From positions 28,523-92,522 of the forward strand of contig JABLUY010000157.1 in assembly GCA_013306675.1 (NCBI GenBank): DNA of 64,000 nucleotides, read 5' to 3'. This DNA is from Thraustochytrium sp. TN22. Lineage: Eukaryota > Sar > Bigyra > Thraustochytrida > Thraustochytriidae. Under the pieces are notes generated by a model that did no database searches, had not been told where the DNA came from, and worked only from the letters and a program-made list of their open reading frames with translations. The position numbers were made by a program, and so were the translations under genes. Shown here one piece after another: positions 32,001 to 42,687 of this stretch. Every line of letters starts with the position of its first letter. Position 1 is the first letter of the stretch.

Positions 32001-35000
32001 GATGAGCGGTCCGCGACCTGGACGCCGGTCCTGGATCGCGTGCCGCGTGTCGAGCGCAGCGGCGCCAACGAGGAGGGTAACGACGACGAGGACGACGAGG
32101 GCGTCGCGGTCCTCATGTACAGCGATGATGAGGACGATGATGCCGACGAGGCCGACGAGGATGAGGCCTCGGCTGGCACGGCGACCGAGGCGTTTGGTGG
32201 TACAAATCGCGCTTTGGCATCAACCGACAGCCTCGGTCTCGGCGCCATGCACGCGGAGCACCAGGACGAAATGGGCCTCACCTCCTCCGAGGATGAAGAC
32301 GAGGATGAAGAAGAGGACGAGGAGGATGACGCCGAAGATGACGAGGACGCGGAGGGCGCGCACGCGAGCGAGGGCGAAGGCGAGGGCGAGGGCGCAGGCC
32401 AGACACGCCGCAGCGCCAACGCGGGCACGAGCGAGCCCAACACAGGCGCGCAGTCCGAGGGTAACGACCCGCCGGCCTACCTCGTGGACGAGCTTGTGGC
32501 CATGGGCTTCCCGGAGGAGTGGTGCGTGGTGGCGCTGCGCATTCAGGGATACGACCTGATCGCCGCTTCGACTTGGATCGTGGACAACCTCGACATGCTC
32601 AGCTCGACGCCGCTGCACGAGCTCTTGCCGCCGTCCATGATGGAGTCGAAGGTCTTCGACGACGAGGATGAGATGGCGGGCGGCGCTCAGGCCGGCGCCC
32701 AGGGCGGCAACGCGTCGTCGGGCAACCTCAACACGCAGTCGCAAACCTCGCTGGGCGAAATGCAGGCCGTGGAGCCCATGGAGGAGGGTGCAGTGGAGGC
32801 GGCCGCGCAGGCACAGGCTGCTGCAGCCCAGACGCCCAAAGGCGATGACGAGCGGCGCCGGCGCCGGCGCCGTTTGCAGCGCGCCAAGGCAAGCCTGCGT
32901 CGCCTGGACGAGCCTTTTCAGCAGCTCGAGGCGAGCTTCGGCGAGAGCGTTTTTGATGACGACGCATTCCGCGCGGACGCCTGCGCGAGCTACGGATACG
33001 GCTACAAGTGCGGTGCGTTGGGTCTCTACAACGGTCTGCATGCCGAAGGTACGAAACAGGACGCGGCGCGCGACGCCTTTCGGTCTGAGATTGCGCTGCT
33101 GAGCTTCTCCGACCTGGAGCAGCTCTGTGCCGACCTGGAGGAAGAGCTGTCCATCCTCTATGCTCGGTCCTGTCTGGTGCTGCTCCTCCAGCGCTGGCGG
33201 GAGTGGCCGGTCAAGCAGGCACGCTTCGAGCGGGTTTTTCTGGCGGAGACGAATCGCTTCGCGCAGTTCCTACGCCTGGTGCTCTTCCGTGGGCCGCAGC
33301 TCATGCCAGGTCTGCTGGAGACGTTGCCGGACGGCGAGCTGCCTGGCCTGGTCCCAGTGGCACCTCCACGGGCCGGTTCCCTTGCGGACCTCGAGCTGCA
33401 CTACCCGCGCATGGGCACGGAGCGCGATGATCTGCTGCCCACACAGGCCGGCAGTATCAATCCCCTGAACGCGAGCAATTCGGGTCAGCGCGGAGAGAAC
33501 AAGTCGCGCAAGACCACAAACAGCGCGTCGGCCGCGGCGGGCAGCGTGCTGCGGCTCATGCTCGACTCGCTTCGTCCCTGCCTGCAGCAGTTCCTTCGCA
33601 ATGATACGGAGGGCAAGCTCGGTGCGGCGCTTACCAACTACGCGCTGGGCGACCTAGAGAGCGCCGCGCGGAGCGAGGAGCACGTGGAGCACCTGTGGGG
33701 TCTGCGCGAGCTGGCCTCCAGCGACCTTCAGGTCGCGCGCGAGCCCTGCGTGGAGTTCGACGCCTGGATCCTGGGTATCGTGCAGACGGAGGGCGTGGGG
33801 CGCGCCCTTGGTGCCGACGCCTTTTCGCGGCTCGCGGCGCTCCTCGGGGCGCCCAACATGCCGCTCAAGGGTGTGGGCCTGAGCGGCCTTGTGCACGTGG
33901 TGCGGCATGAGCCGGCGCTTGCGCGCAAGCTGCCCTATCGGCGGCTGCTGGCCATGAGCCAGCGGCGCGCCAGCCTGGAGGCGCAAGGCCAGCGCGTCTT
34001 CTTTTCCGGCTTTCTCTCGGCGTGTGTGGAGCTGCTGAGCCTGGCCCGCGAGGCGCTTCCGGCGCAGGCGCTGCACAACGCCGATGTGGAGGACTTCGAG
34101 CTCGCGGAGCGCGGCCTGCGCGGACCACTCGCGGACCACGTCTGCGCCGGCACTGCTTCGCTGGACAGCACGCAGTGCTTCTCGTGTCTGGAGACTCGCT
34201 GCGTGGCGCGCTGCGCCGACTGCGAGTCGATCTTGTGCAAGACGTGCGCGGACCGGCACGACGTGGCGCACGAGCTGATCTTGGCTCCGTGCTGTGCCAG
34301 TGTGAGCGCCGAGGGCCGGCCGAGCCAGGAGAACGACCGGCCGGACGCAGATGCCGCGGGCGTGCGTGGCTTCGTGGCCACGGCGATCGACTGCGAGAGC
34401 ATCGAGGTGGCCTGGCACGTCGAGGACAACTTCGAAGGCGACGTGATTCTGCAGGCGAACGAGAAGGTCTACCGGATTACGAAGATGAACGGGTCGGCCT
34501 TTCGATTCGTAAACCTACGGGCCGGCACCACGTACCATCTGAGCCTCTACGCGCGCGACCGCGCGTCGGGCGAGCGCACCAAGGTGGCTACGCTCAAGGC
34601 CCGCACCAAGGAGCGTCTCGCTTTCGAGTTTGACCCGCACAACTGCGGGCCGAACATTCGCGTGACGGACCGCGGCCTGTGTGCGCGCTTCACGGCGAAC
34701 GAGGCGTGGAGCACGATTCTCGGCACGCGTGGCTACTCGAGCGGCGTGCACTCGTGGCAGGTTCGCGTGGAGGAGTCCGACTCGCCGTACCTTTTCGTGG
34801 GCGTCGCGTCGCGCAAGGCGTGCCTGCAGACCTTTTTGGGTGGCGATGAGCATGGATGGGGCTACATTGGCGACCGCGCGCTCTACCACAAGCGCAACCG
34901 CGTGAGCATTTATGGCGACCGCTTCGGGCAGGGTGACGTGCTCACCGTCACGCTGGACATGGACCAGGGTAGCTTGGCGTTCGCGCGCAACGGCAAGGAC

Positions 35001-37544
35001 TTGGGCGTGGCCATGGAGGGCCTCACGGGCGAGCTGTACCCGGCGTTTGCCTTCTACTCTGGCTCGCAGGTCATCAGCCTGGTCAAGAAGAGTCTTCTGC
35101 GCAAGGACGCCATCGAGGACCCGGCGCTACCCGCCACTGTGCTGACGAGCGAGACGCTGAATGCAATCGCGATGGTGGACCACTTTGCCAGCACGCGGCA
35201 CAGCGTGGACGCGAACCTGGAGAAGGCGGCCTTTGCTGTGCACAAGGACTGGCTCGAGCAGCGCTGGGTCCGCGTGTGGACGCGACTGGGCCACGACAAG
35301 CGTCTGCGGCGGCCTCAGACCGTGCAGCGCGTGCAGACACACCTTGGCCTCGGCGTTGTGGTTGGCCTTGGGGGTGTGCACGGGCACGGCGCGGACGTGG
35401 AGGAGGAGCTCTGGGTGCTCTACGATGAGATGCCGGGCGCAGGCGCTTGGCCCATCTTGGAGCGGGACAGCCGCCTGAGGATCGTGAGCGAAGAGAGGCG
35501 CGAGGAAATGCACACCGAGATTGGTCTCCTGGACGTAGAGGAATTCTCCAAGCAGCTGCATGCCCTGGATCCTGCAGCGGCGCGCCAGGTCGATGTGGAC
35601 CTGGTCGCGGAGCTGGGCGCCTTTTGCGAGCGCAAGGGCTGCAGCCCGTTTGAGGTGGACCCGGACACGCTTGCAGACGAGGTGCTGCCCAGCCTGCAGC
35701 TCCGGTGCCGTAGCCACGTGAACCTGCAGCTGGTTGCCGCGCGGCTCGCGATGCTCAAGGTCTTGAACGAGCGCTTTGAGGCGGTGCTGCCGTGGTTTGG
35801 CAGCCAGATGGAGACCAACTACCAGACGCGCGTTGTTCTGGACGGCGAGCTCATGGCGGGCGCCAGCGCTGCTCCGGGTGATGCAGCGCAAGACAGAGCG
35901 CCCTGGACCATGGTGCGTATGGCGCAGAAGCTGAGCGAGATGCGCGGGCTCATCTTCTGGCACATCAAGAAGCAGCTGCTGGAGCGCGCGCTTGACCGGT
36001 CGGCGACCGTCCCGAAGCGCGCCGAGGACGACTACGAGTACCCGGAGGAGCTTCCGCAGCTCATGCTGAACCGTCCAAAGGCGGCCTTCTCGCGCACTTT
36101 GCCGGACGCAGAGTCACGCCTTAGCTTTTCGCTCTTCGGGCAGGCCTTTGACGAGCTGCACTTTTTGGAGCCGCGCATCTTGCGCATTGCGTACTCGCAC
36201 CCAATGGACGAGGGCCAGGCGCGCGCCTTCAAGGTCAAGTTCGAGGGCGAGGGCGTGGACGACTACGGCGGGCCGTACCGCGAGGTGTTCTCGCAGTGGT
36301 CCGGCGAGCTCACGGCCACGACGCTCTCGCCGGACGGCGCCGCAGAGGAGGGCCAGCCGGACCAGGACCTGGGCGCCGACGCAATGGGAGGTGGCGGTAG
36401 CGGCGCGGACGGTGCCGGCGCGGAGGGCAAGGAGCCCGCCGCGGATGATGACGGCGAGGACAAGAAGGACAACCAGCAGATGCAGTGCGTGCTGCCGCTG
36501 CTGCACCCGTGCCCGAACCGGCAGCACGGCGTGGGCGCGAATCGCGAGAAGTACGTGATGCGGCCCGACCCGGGCCAGGCGTGGGACCCGAGCCTGCGCA
36601 GTCGCGGCATGAAGGACAGCGGGGCGCACCTGCTGCTGGAGATGCTCAACTTCTGCGGTCAGCTCTTTGGCGTGGCGATGCGAACGAAGACGGTGCTCAA
36701 CGTGGATCTCGCCACGCTTGTGTGGAAGCCGCTCGTGGGCGAGTCGGTGCAGGTGGAGGACCTGCGCGACGTGGACCACAGCACCGTGGCGCTCGTGGAG
36801 CAGCTGCGCGCCGCGGATCCGGCGTACCTGGAGGCCATGTGCGAGGAGCTGCGCTGGAACACTTCGTTGAGCGACGGGACGCGCGTGGAGCTCGTGCCGG
36901 GCGGCCATCACCTGCGAGTCATGCCGGAGCACTGCGACAAGTATGTGCGCGCGCTCTTGCGCGCGCGTCTGCGCGAGGCGCAGCACGCCACGGCGGCGCT
37001 GCGCGACGGCCTGGCGTCGGTCATTCCGCGGCCGCTGCTGAGTCTGTTGACGCCAGAGGAGCTGGAGCGTAAGGTGTGCGGCGCGCCTGAACTCGATGTG
37101 GACTTGCTCAAGTCCTGCACGGAATATGATGAGGACCTGTCCGAGTCGGACCCGCACATCCAGTCGTTCTGGCGCGTGCTGCACAAGTTCCCCAACAAGC
37201 AGCGCCAGATGTTCCTTCGCTTCGTGTGGGCTCGCTCTCGCCTGCCGGCAACCAAGCAGGACTTCCCGCAACACCTCAAAATCCAGGCCCCTGTCGCGGA
37301 GGGCCCGCGTGAGAACCCGGACATGTGGCTGCCCAAGGCACACACGTGTTTCTTCGCCCTTTCGCTGCCCAAGTACTCCTCCGACGAGGTCATGGAGGAG
37401 AAGTTGCGCTACGCCATCACCAACACGACCGAGATGGATGCGGACTTCAACATCAATCAGTCCGAGAACCAGCACTGGCAGGCGCCCACGGCTTCCGAGG
37501 CAGCCGGTCGCGCCTCGCCCGTGCTGCGCATCCAGACCGAATGA
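21912..37544 (+). CDS. Giant HERC-like HECT E3 ubiquitin ligase
   Basis: An intronless 5210-residue protein. The ATG at 21912 has an ideal context (GCCACCATGG), and the start MGNAES fits the N-myristoylation pattern G2...S6; the frame opens earlier at 21753 without support. Domains in order: poly-Gly, poly-Thr and poly-Asn stretches; RCC1 propeller with seven GxNxxGQLGxG-type repeats (~846-1223); LamG/concanavalin-like (~2629-2776); UBA (~3521-3563, LVAMGFPEEW); B-box zinc finger (~4087-4123); FN3-like (~4149-4233); SPRY (~4236-4390); HECT (~4753-5206). The catalytic Cys is C5146 in HTCFFALSLPKYSS, 64 residues from the end, as in active HECT ligases, so it should form a ubiquitin thioester. 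The HECT N-lobe has a Gly/Asp/Glu-rich insertion after FSQWSGEL. A single RCC1 propeller plus SPRY recalls HERC1, but the architecture does not match human HERC1 or HERC2. Confidence 0.9.
22610..22653 (+). repeat. (ACC)n coding microsatellite, poly-Thr
   Basis: Uninterrupted ACC triplets in the HERC-like gene encode a poly-Thr run between acidic segments. Similar expansions in the same gene encode poly-Asn at 23401-23462 and 24203-24242, and poly-Gln at 28970-29045. Confidence 0.85.
28970..29045 (+). repeat. (CAG/CAA)n coding repeat, poly-Gln
   Basis: CAG and CAA codons in the HERC-like gene encode a run of about twenty glutamines within a predicted disordered linker. The mixture of CAG and CAA suggests the peptide rather than a pure triplet repeat is maintained. 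Confidence 0.85.
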
Positions 37545-37622
37545 AGAAGTCAGATTGCTTCATGTTGTCACACACATTTTCATTTTGTTACTCTTGATTA
37601 CGATGGTACATCTGGTCGTTGG

Positions 37623-37740
37623 TCACGTCACGTCACATCACGTCACGTCACGTCACGTCACGTCACGTCACGTCACGTCACGTCACGTCACGTCACGTCA
37701 CGTCACGTCACGTCACGTCACGTCACGTCACGTCACGTCA
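37623..37740. repeat. (TCACG)n pentanucleotide array
   Basis: 118 bp made almost entirely of TCACG units (about 23), with one variant ACATC near 37636 and a degenerate copy after 37741. Each unit junction contains ACGTCA, the half-site of CREB/ATF bZIP factors. It sits between the 3' ends of the convergent HERC-like and JmjC genes. Whether it is a regulatory array or a simple slippage product cannot be told from sequence. Confidence 0.95.
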
Positions 37741-37775
37741 GGTTACGTCACGGTGGTGGTTACTCTGCACCATGT

Positions 37776-39284
37776 TCATAAATTACCCTTAAAGTTCGCA
37801 AAGGACACAGAAGACCCTGCTCCGTGCGGCCGATGCAGGGCAGGGTCGCCGCCCCCCGCGATAGCATGCTGCAGGTGGCCAAGCACCGGAAGCATTTGCA
37901 TGTGTGTCGAGTGCGGCGAGGCGGCCGCCTGGTCCGCGATGCAAGCCATGAAGCGCTCCGCGTCGGGCCAGAGCACCATGTTCATGGCCACCGCCACGGT
38001 GACGCCCTCGTTGCGCACCTCGTGTGGCGCCCCGCCCGGGATGAAGATGACGTCACCAGGCCCGACGACCCCGTCGAAAATGTCCACCGCGGGCGGGGTC
38101 TCCCCAAAGAGACTGCCGCCAAAGGTGCCTGGGCTGGCCGGGTCCTCCTCCAAGCGGTCGCGCATGGCGAATGGGACGATGCGCCAGTGTTTGCGCCCAA
38201 AGGTGACGCCCATCCACGCTGACGTCTGGCACCAGTCCGCGTGCAGGCCAGACCCGGTGTGAGCGCCGCCCACAAATACGCTTGGCCAGTAGTCACGGAA
38301 GGTGGCCCAGTACGGCGAGACCTGCGAGGGCACTTGCTGCATGAGGTCGTCCGCGAAGTAGACAGGGACGTCGAAGCCCTCCAGCAGCCGCGGGCAGGCG
38401 CGCGCGAGCGGCTGGTCATGTAGGTACAGGTCGGAGGCCTCCGGGCGGTCCAAGAATGCCGCCGGGTCGGCCTCGTCGATGCGCTCGAGGCCCGCCCAGG
38501 TGGCCGAGGCGCCGGCCCGGCGCTTGAGGCGCAGCTCTCCCAGCTCGCAGCTCGCGCGGACGCGCTCCGGCGAGGAGAAGTTCTCAAACGCCGGCAGCCC
38601 GCGCACGATGACCGGCAGGCCACGCTCCGCAAAGTCGCGTCTAAAGTCCGCGACGGAGAAGCTATCGGCCCAGCGCACTTCCATGGGCACGATGCGTGGC
38701 GCCGTGTTCTCCTCGCGGCGCGCAAGGGCCGCGCGCAGCTGCGTGTTTGCCGCCAGCGAGCGGCGCAAGCGGTCTCGCGCGTGGTCCAGCTGGGCGAGCG
38801 CGGCGGCGTGCTGCGTCAGCACGTCAGCAGCAAAGGCGTCCTGCTGCTGCGTCGCCTGCGCCGCCTGCAGCCCAAGCCGCACGGACTTGTCTCGGACCAC
38901 CTCGAGCAGCTTGTCGCACTGGTCGCCATCCACGCGTAGCTCCGTGCACAGCTCCACCGTGGCCCAGGCGTCCGCGCCGGGCGTGCCGCGGATCGGGATG
39001 CGCCGCTTCGAGCCGTCCTGCAGCGCGACCTTCTGCCAGTCGAGCAGTGGCGTCTCTAGCGCGTCGCAGGCGGCGGCGGCGGCGGCCTCCTCGTCGCCCT
39101 GCGCGAGCGGGGTCGCCTTCGCGACGGCCACCACCGTCGCCAGCGCGGCCAGCGCTAGCGCCAGCGCCACGACGGCGCGGGGGCGGCACCGCGGCCTGCG
39201 GCGGCCGCCGTCGCGCGCCCGGCCCGGCATGGCCCCGCGCGCGGCAGCCGCTCGGCGTTGAGGGTCTGCGCCATCCCCGTCCAT
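37776..39284 (-). CDS. Membrane-anchored JmjC/cupin_8 dioxygenase-like protein
   Basis: A 502-residue protein. After an Arg-rich start comes a hydrophobic segment (AVVALALALAALATVVAVA), probably a signal anchor placing the rest in the secretory lumen. A coiled-coil-like Gln/Ala region follows, then a JmjC/cupin domain. The iron-binding triad is visible: H348-x-D350 in LHADWCQ and H421 in GGAPHEV, with FGRKHWRIVPF between, as in Fe(II)/2-oxoglutarate hydroxylases. Predicted reaction: hydroxylation of a protein substrate (family inference; substrate unknown). The start at 39284 lies 42 bp from the PRMT7-like ATG; an alternative start at 39230 removes 18 residues and keeps the anchor. The frame is open upstream to 39920, but that would run antisense through the neighbouring gene and is rejected. 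Confidence 0.8.
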   Translation of the reverse strand: MDGDGADPQRRAAAARGAMPGRARDGGRRRPRCRPRAVVALALALAALATVVAVAKATPLAQGDEEAAAAAACDALETPLLDWQKVALQDGSKRRIPIRGTPGADAWATVELCTELRVDGDQCDKLLEVVRDKSVRLGLQAAQATQQQDAFAADVLTQHAAALAQLDHARDRLRRSLAANTQLRAALARREENTAPRIVPMEVRWADSFSVADFRRDFAERGLPVIVRGLPAFENFSSPERVRASCELGELRLKRRAGASATWAGLERIDEADPAAFLDRPEASDLYLHDQPLARACPRLLEGFDVPVYFADDLMQQVPSQVSPYWATFRDYWPSVFVGGAHTGSGLHADWCQTSAWMGVTFGRKHWRIVPFAMRDRLEEDPASPGTFGGSLFGETPPAVDIFDGVVGPGDVIFIPGGAPHEVRNEGVTVAVAMNMVLWPDAERFMACIADQAAASPHSTHMQMLPVLGHLQHAIAGGGDPALHRPHGAGSSVSFANFKGNL

Positions 39285-39326
39285 GAGCGCGACGCGACGC
39301 CGCAGACCCCGCTCGCCGCCGCCACG
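39285..39326. promoter_or_regulatory. Very short bidirectional start region JmjC/PRMT7
   Basis: Only 42 bp lie between the two divergent ATGs, so the core promoters must overlap each other or the opposite coding sequence. The PRMT7-like ATG has a good context (gccacgATGg). No TATA box is visible. Confidence 0.5.
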
Positions 39327-41516
39327 ATGGACGCGCGCTGGGGCGACGCGGCGCTGCTGGAGGCGGAGGCGGCCGCGCAGGACGCCGGCCCGGCCGCCGC
39401 CGCCGTCAGTGGCGGCGGCGGCGGCGCTGCCGGCGCGGCGGCCGAGCCCGTGGTGGTGGGCGCCGCCAGGTACGTGCTGGCCACGGACGGCGGCGGCGGC
39501 GGCGCGCTGGGGCTGGGCGCAGCGGCGGAGGGCGCGGCAGCGGCCGCCGTGGTGCTGGAGACCAAGTCGCGCATGATGCTGCCGATGGTGAACGACGCGC
39601 TGCGCAACGAGCAGTACGAGCGCGCCGTGGTGGCGCGCGTGGAGGCCTTTCGCGCGAGCCATGGCGGCCGCGGCCCGCGCGTGCTGGACATCGGCGCAGG
39701 CACGGGCCTGCTCTCGCTCATGGCCGCACGCGCCGGCGCGCGCGAGGTCGTGGGCTGCGAGATGAACCCGGTGCTGGCCGGCGTGGCGCGAGAGGTGGTG
39801 CGGGCCAACGGCATGGACGATGGTCGCGTGCGCATCGTCGCGCGCCGGTCCACGGACTATGAGCTGGCGGAGGGTGAGGAGCCCTTTGACATGATCGTGA
39901 CCGAGACGCTCGACTCGCATCTGCTGCGCGAGGGCATCTTGCCGTCACTGCAGGACGCGCTCTCACGCCTGGCGCGGCCCGACGCCGACGTGGTTCCTTC
40001 GCGGGGGCGCGTCTTCGCGCAGCTGTGCACGACGCCCCTGGGCGAGACGGGACCGCGCGAGATCTGGGTGCGCGGCGGCCGCCTGGTGCGCGCCCCGCAC
40101 CGCACGAGCCCTCTGCCGTGCCCGGCAGACCGCGAGGGCGTCACGGACGTGCGGTTTTCCGGCCGCGACCCGCTGCACTCGCTGACTCTGCTTGGCGAAA
40201 GCGCACAGCTGGTGTTGGAGGTGGATTTCGAGCGCGCTGCGTCGCTGGAAGACTTTGAGCGTGCCGACCCGGTGCACCTGGCCACGGGCGGGTCCCCTGC
40301 CAACGCCGTCGCGCTCTGGTGGGACCTGGACGTTGCACGGCCCGAGGCGGGGACAATTGCCTCACAGCAGCAGCAGCAGCAGCAGGAGCAGCAGCAGCAG
40401 TGCCTGTCCACGGCACCCTGCCTTGGGGAGGCGAGCCCGCAGTGGCAAGACCATTGGTTCGCAGTGGTGCACCCGCTGGTGCAGGCCAGCAATAAGGTCG
40501 AGCTCGCAGTGGCCCGGTCCGAGACAGAGGTGCTCGTGGAGCAGGTCGAGTGGAAAGCGCATATGGTGGACGGCGCCTCGGTCGAGCGTGCTGAGCTAGG
40601 CGCCTACATGGACGCGCTGCGCTTGCTGCAAGTGACGGACGCGGCGCGGCAGGACGCCTTGGCGGCGGCCCTGGAGGCCGCGGTGCGCGAGGCCTCCGCG
40701 CAGGTAGGCCACGTCACCGTGTGGGACGTCGCGAGCGGTAGCATGGCGGGCTTTCTGGCGGCCTCCTTGGACGCTGTGGAGCGCGTGTCCAGCTTGGAGG
40801 CGCAAGGCGTGACATCACTGCTGTGGCAGCGGCTGTGCGGCGAAGGCAGCAAGCTGGAGCACGTTGAGACGCTGGAAAACGCGGCGGCGCCTGGAGCAGA
40901 AGGCGCCCTCTTGGTGTGTTCGGATCTGCACTACGAGCACTTGGGCCCGCGGCGCGAGCTGGTGAGCGCGCTGCAGTTCTGCATGCAGGCGCTGGCAGTA
41001 CGGGGTGTGCTGGCCTCAAGGGCGGTGCAGCCCGCTCTCACACGCTTCTTCCCGTCTCGTGTCACTCTGGAGGCGCGTATTGTGCAGCTCGGGGCCCGCT
41101 TGCACGACGCACTCCGGCAGCCCAGCACGATCCACGACCTGGCGCACCCGGTGTCTTGGGCGTCGCTCATGGAGTTGGACTTGGATGGCTACGAGCACGA
41201 GGAGGTTTCTGCGCCCCAGGCGATTATGCAGGTGGAGGTGGGTGAGCCGAGCGACCGTGACAAGGCCGGCACGATTAGTTTCACGTTGCCGGAGAACGCG
41301 AGGTCTTCGGCGGCGCTGGCCGTGGCGTTCTCCATCAAGGCAGGCGCTCTACAGCAGGCTGGGACCGCGCAGTTGGAGCCTGTACTCTTGATCCCATCGG
41401 CGGACCCGCAGGCGCACGTGTCGGCGGAGCTCCCAGGGCTGGCTCACATGGACGTCTTTGTGCAAGGTTCTGTGGCGCGGGTGTCGATGAAGCTCCTGCA
41501 TTTCGTAGAGCAATAA
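39327..41516 (+). CDS. PRMT7: PRMT7-like protein arginine methyltransferase
   Basis: A 729-residue protein, close to the usual PRMT7 length. The catalytic Rossmann fold has motif I VLDIGAGTGLL (from V119), post-I GCEMNP, and a double-E loop TETLDSHLLREG with E193 and E202. As in PRMT7, a second degenerate methyltransferase-like half follows (HVTVWDVASGSM ... LLVCSDLHYEHLG) that lacks the GxGxG motif. A poly-Gln run encoded near 40366-40400 lies between the halves. The enzyme should transfer methyl groups from S-adenosylmethionine to protein arginines, probably monomethylation as for PRMT7 (family knowledge). The start at 39327 has a good context; an in-frame ATG at 39258 overlaps the JmjC start. 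The gene is divergent from the JmjC gene. Confidence 0.85.
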   Translation: MDARWGDAALLEAEAAAQDAGPAAAAVSGGGGGAAGAAAEPVVVGAARYVLATDGGGGGALGLGAAAEGAAAAAVVLETKSRMMLPMVNDALRNEQYERAVVARVEAFRASHGGRGPRVLDIGAGTGLLSLMAARAGAREVVGCEMNPVLAGVAREVVRANGMDDGRVRIVARRSTDYELAEGEEPFDMIVTETLDSHLLREGILPSLQDALSRLARPDADVVPSRGRVFAQLCTTPLGETGPREIWVRGGRLVRAPHRTSPLPCPADREGVTDVRFSGRDPLHSLTLLGESAQLVLEVDFERAASLEDFERADPVHLATGGSPANAVALWWDLDVARPEAGTIASQQQQQQQEQQQQCLSTAPCLGEASPQWQDHWFAVVHPLVQASNKVELAVARSETEVLVEQVEWKAHMVDGASVERAELGAYMDALRLLQVTDAARQDALAAALEAAVREASAQVGHVTVWDVASGSMAGFLAASLDAVERVSSLEAQGVTSLLWQRLCGEGSKLEHVETLENAAAPGAEGALLVCSDLHYEHLGPRRELVSALQFCMQALAVRGVLASRAVQPALTRFFPSRVTLEARIVQLGARLHDALRQPSTIHDLAHPVSWASLMELDLDGYEHEEVSAPQAIMQVEVGEPSDRDKAGTISFTLPENARSSAALAVAFSIKAGALQQAGTAQLEPVLLIPSADPQAHVSAELPGLAHMDVFVQGSVARVSMKLLHFVEQ

Positions 41517-41528
41517 CCCTACCACCTG

Positions 41529-41608
41529 AATTTCGGTGCCATTTTGGCATCCGGCGAATGGCATGAATTAGTTTCGCCGATGTCATGAATGGCACCGCCG
41601 ACGAAATT
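41529..41608. mobile_element. Foldback/MITE-like inverted repeat, copy 1
   Basis: The ends AATTTC...GGTGCCATT and AATGGCACC...GAAATT are inverted, and inner CGGCGAA/TTCGCCG arms continue the pairing, leaving a short loop near 41560-41570. The whole 80-bp block can fold into one imperfect hairpin and is AT-richer than its surroundings. A related block lies at 47409-47503. It carries no gene and is a candidate non-autonomous element. Confidence 0.6.
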
Positions 41609-42330
41609 GCCGGATAATCAAATCAAAGTGCAGAACTTCCCATCGGAGGATTCATAATTGTTCAAACCTTGTGCAGGCAACCCCCGGACTCTTCCGGAGC
41701 TGCCTGGTTCTTGGCGTGGGTTTTGCCGACACATGCAGCGCGTGGTAAGGCTGATGGACCGGTGGTGGTTAGACTGCGGCCTGGTCGAGCAGCAGAACGC
41801 TGTCAAGAAACGCCTAGTGCATATTAGGATGCAGGCATGCAGGGCAGCACGCTGCCGCGCGCTGTGCCCGCCGTCGCCCGGCCTCACGCTCTGCTTCTTG
41901 CCAGCGCGCCGGAGGCCGAGCGAGCGAGCGCGTCAGCCGCGAGCATCGATGACCTCGACCTGGAGACCAAGACAAACCTGAAGGACCTCGGCCTCTTCGC
42001 TGTGCAGAAGGCAAAGCCCAAGTCGGTCTCGGAGGATGAAGACCATACCATCTGGCGCTTGTGCCCCGTGTCGAGTTTCACGTCAATGAGGAAGGCCTGG
42101 ATCGCTCTGACCAAGTTGGCGAGACTATCTCCGCCAGCCCGGCTTCTGGGCACGCTGTTCTGGCAAGAAGGCGACGATGATCGCGCAATTCCAGCTTGTG
42201 GATCCACAGGCGCCCCTCTCTCTCAGGCAGCCGGGACAACATCCTAGCTCGTCTTATTACCGCCGCGGAGCTCAAGCTCCAGTCTGCAGAGCGCACTGGC
42301 GTCGACGTCCAGCCCGCCGAAGCTGCCGTC
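41609..42330. other. Region with an uncertain 136-aa ORF (41837-42247, +)
   Basis: A plus-strand frame at 41837-42247 has a more protein-like central part (IDDLDLETKTNLKDLGLF ... WRLCPVSSF) than the random frames around it. Overlapping frames in other phases then take over without a clear splice site. It could be a decayed gene or part of a spliced gene I cannot resolve. No family is recognised. Confidence 0.25.
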
Positions 42331-42687
42331 ATGTCTGGACGGAAGCGTGCCCGGAAGGAGGACACAGCAGGAGGGACGGTGAAGCGGAGCATGCAGGGCA
42401 GCGATGTGTTGTCAGTAGCCAGCGACGTGGCGGCGAGCGAGACTGCGGAGAGCAGGCCGGTGGGCCGTCCCTTCGCTCGCAGCCAGCGAGCAGCACCTCG
42501 TTTGGAGGCCGATGTTGCCGTCCCCAACGACCCGTACAGTGACGATGAGGTCGCCGCTGCTGCCGCCGCCGCCGACGGCGACGACGAGGACGACGCCTAC
42601 GACGCCGACGATGACAACGACGCTGACGACGACGCCGACGACGACAACAATGACGACGTCGCCCTTCGACGCCACGCCCGCGCTTGA
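42331..42687 (+). CDS. Possible small acidic-tailed protein
   Basis: A 118-codon frame from an ATG at 42331 (MSGRKRARKED), with a basic nuclear-signal-like start, a Ser/Ala middle and a long Asp-rich tail. Such a composition is compatible with a nuclear acidic protein, but (GAC)n-type repeats can create the same pattern by chance. The frame is open upstream to 42196. There is no recognised homologue. Confidence 0.25.
   Translation: MSGRKRARKEDTAGGTVKRSMQGSDVLSVASDVAASETAESRPVGRPFARSQRAAPRLEADVAVPNDPYSDDEVAAAAAAADGDDEDDAYDADDDNDADDDADDDNNDDVALRRHARA

Noticed and set aside
37623-37740. CRISPR-like array
   Set aside because: A pure 5-bp tandem repeat with no spacers, in a eukaryotic context.
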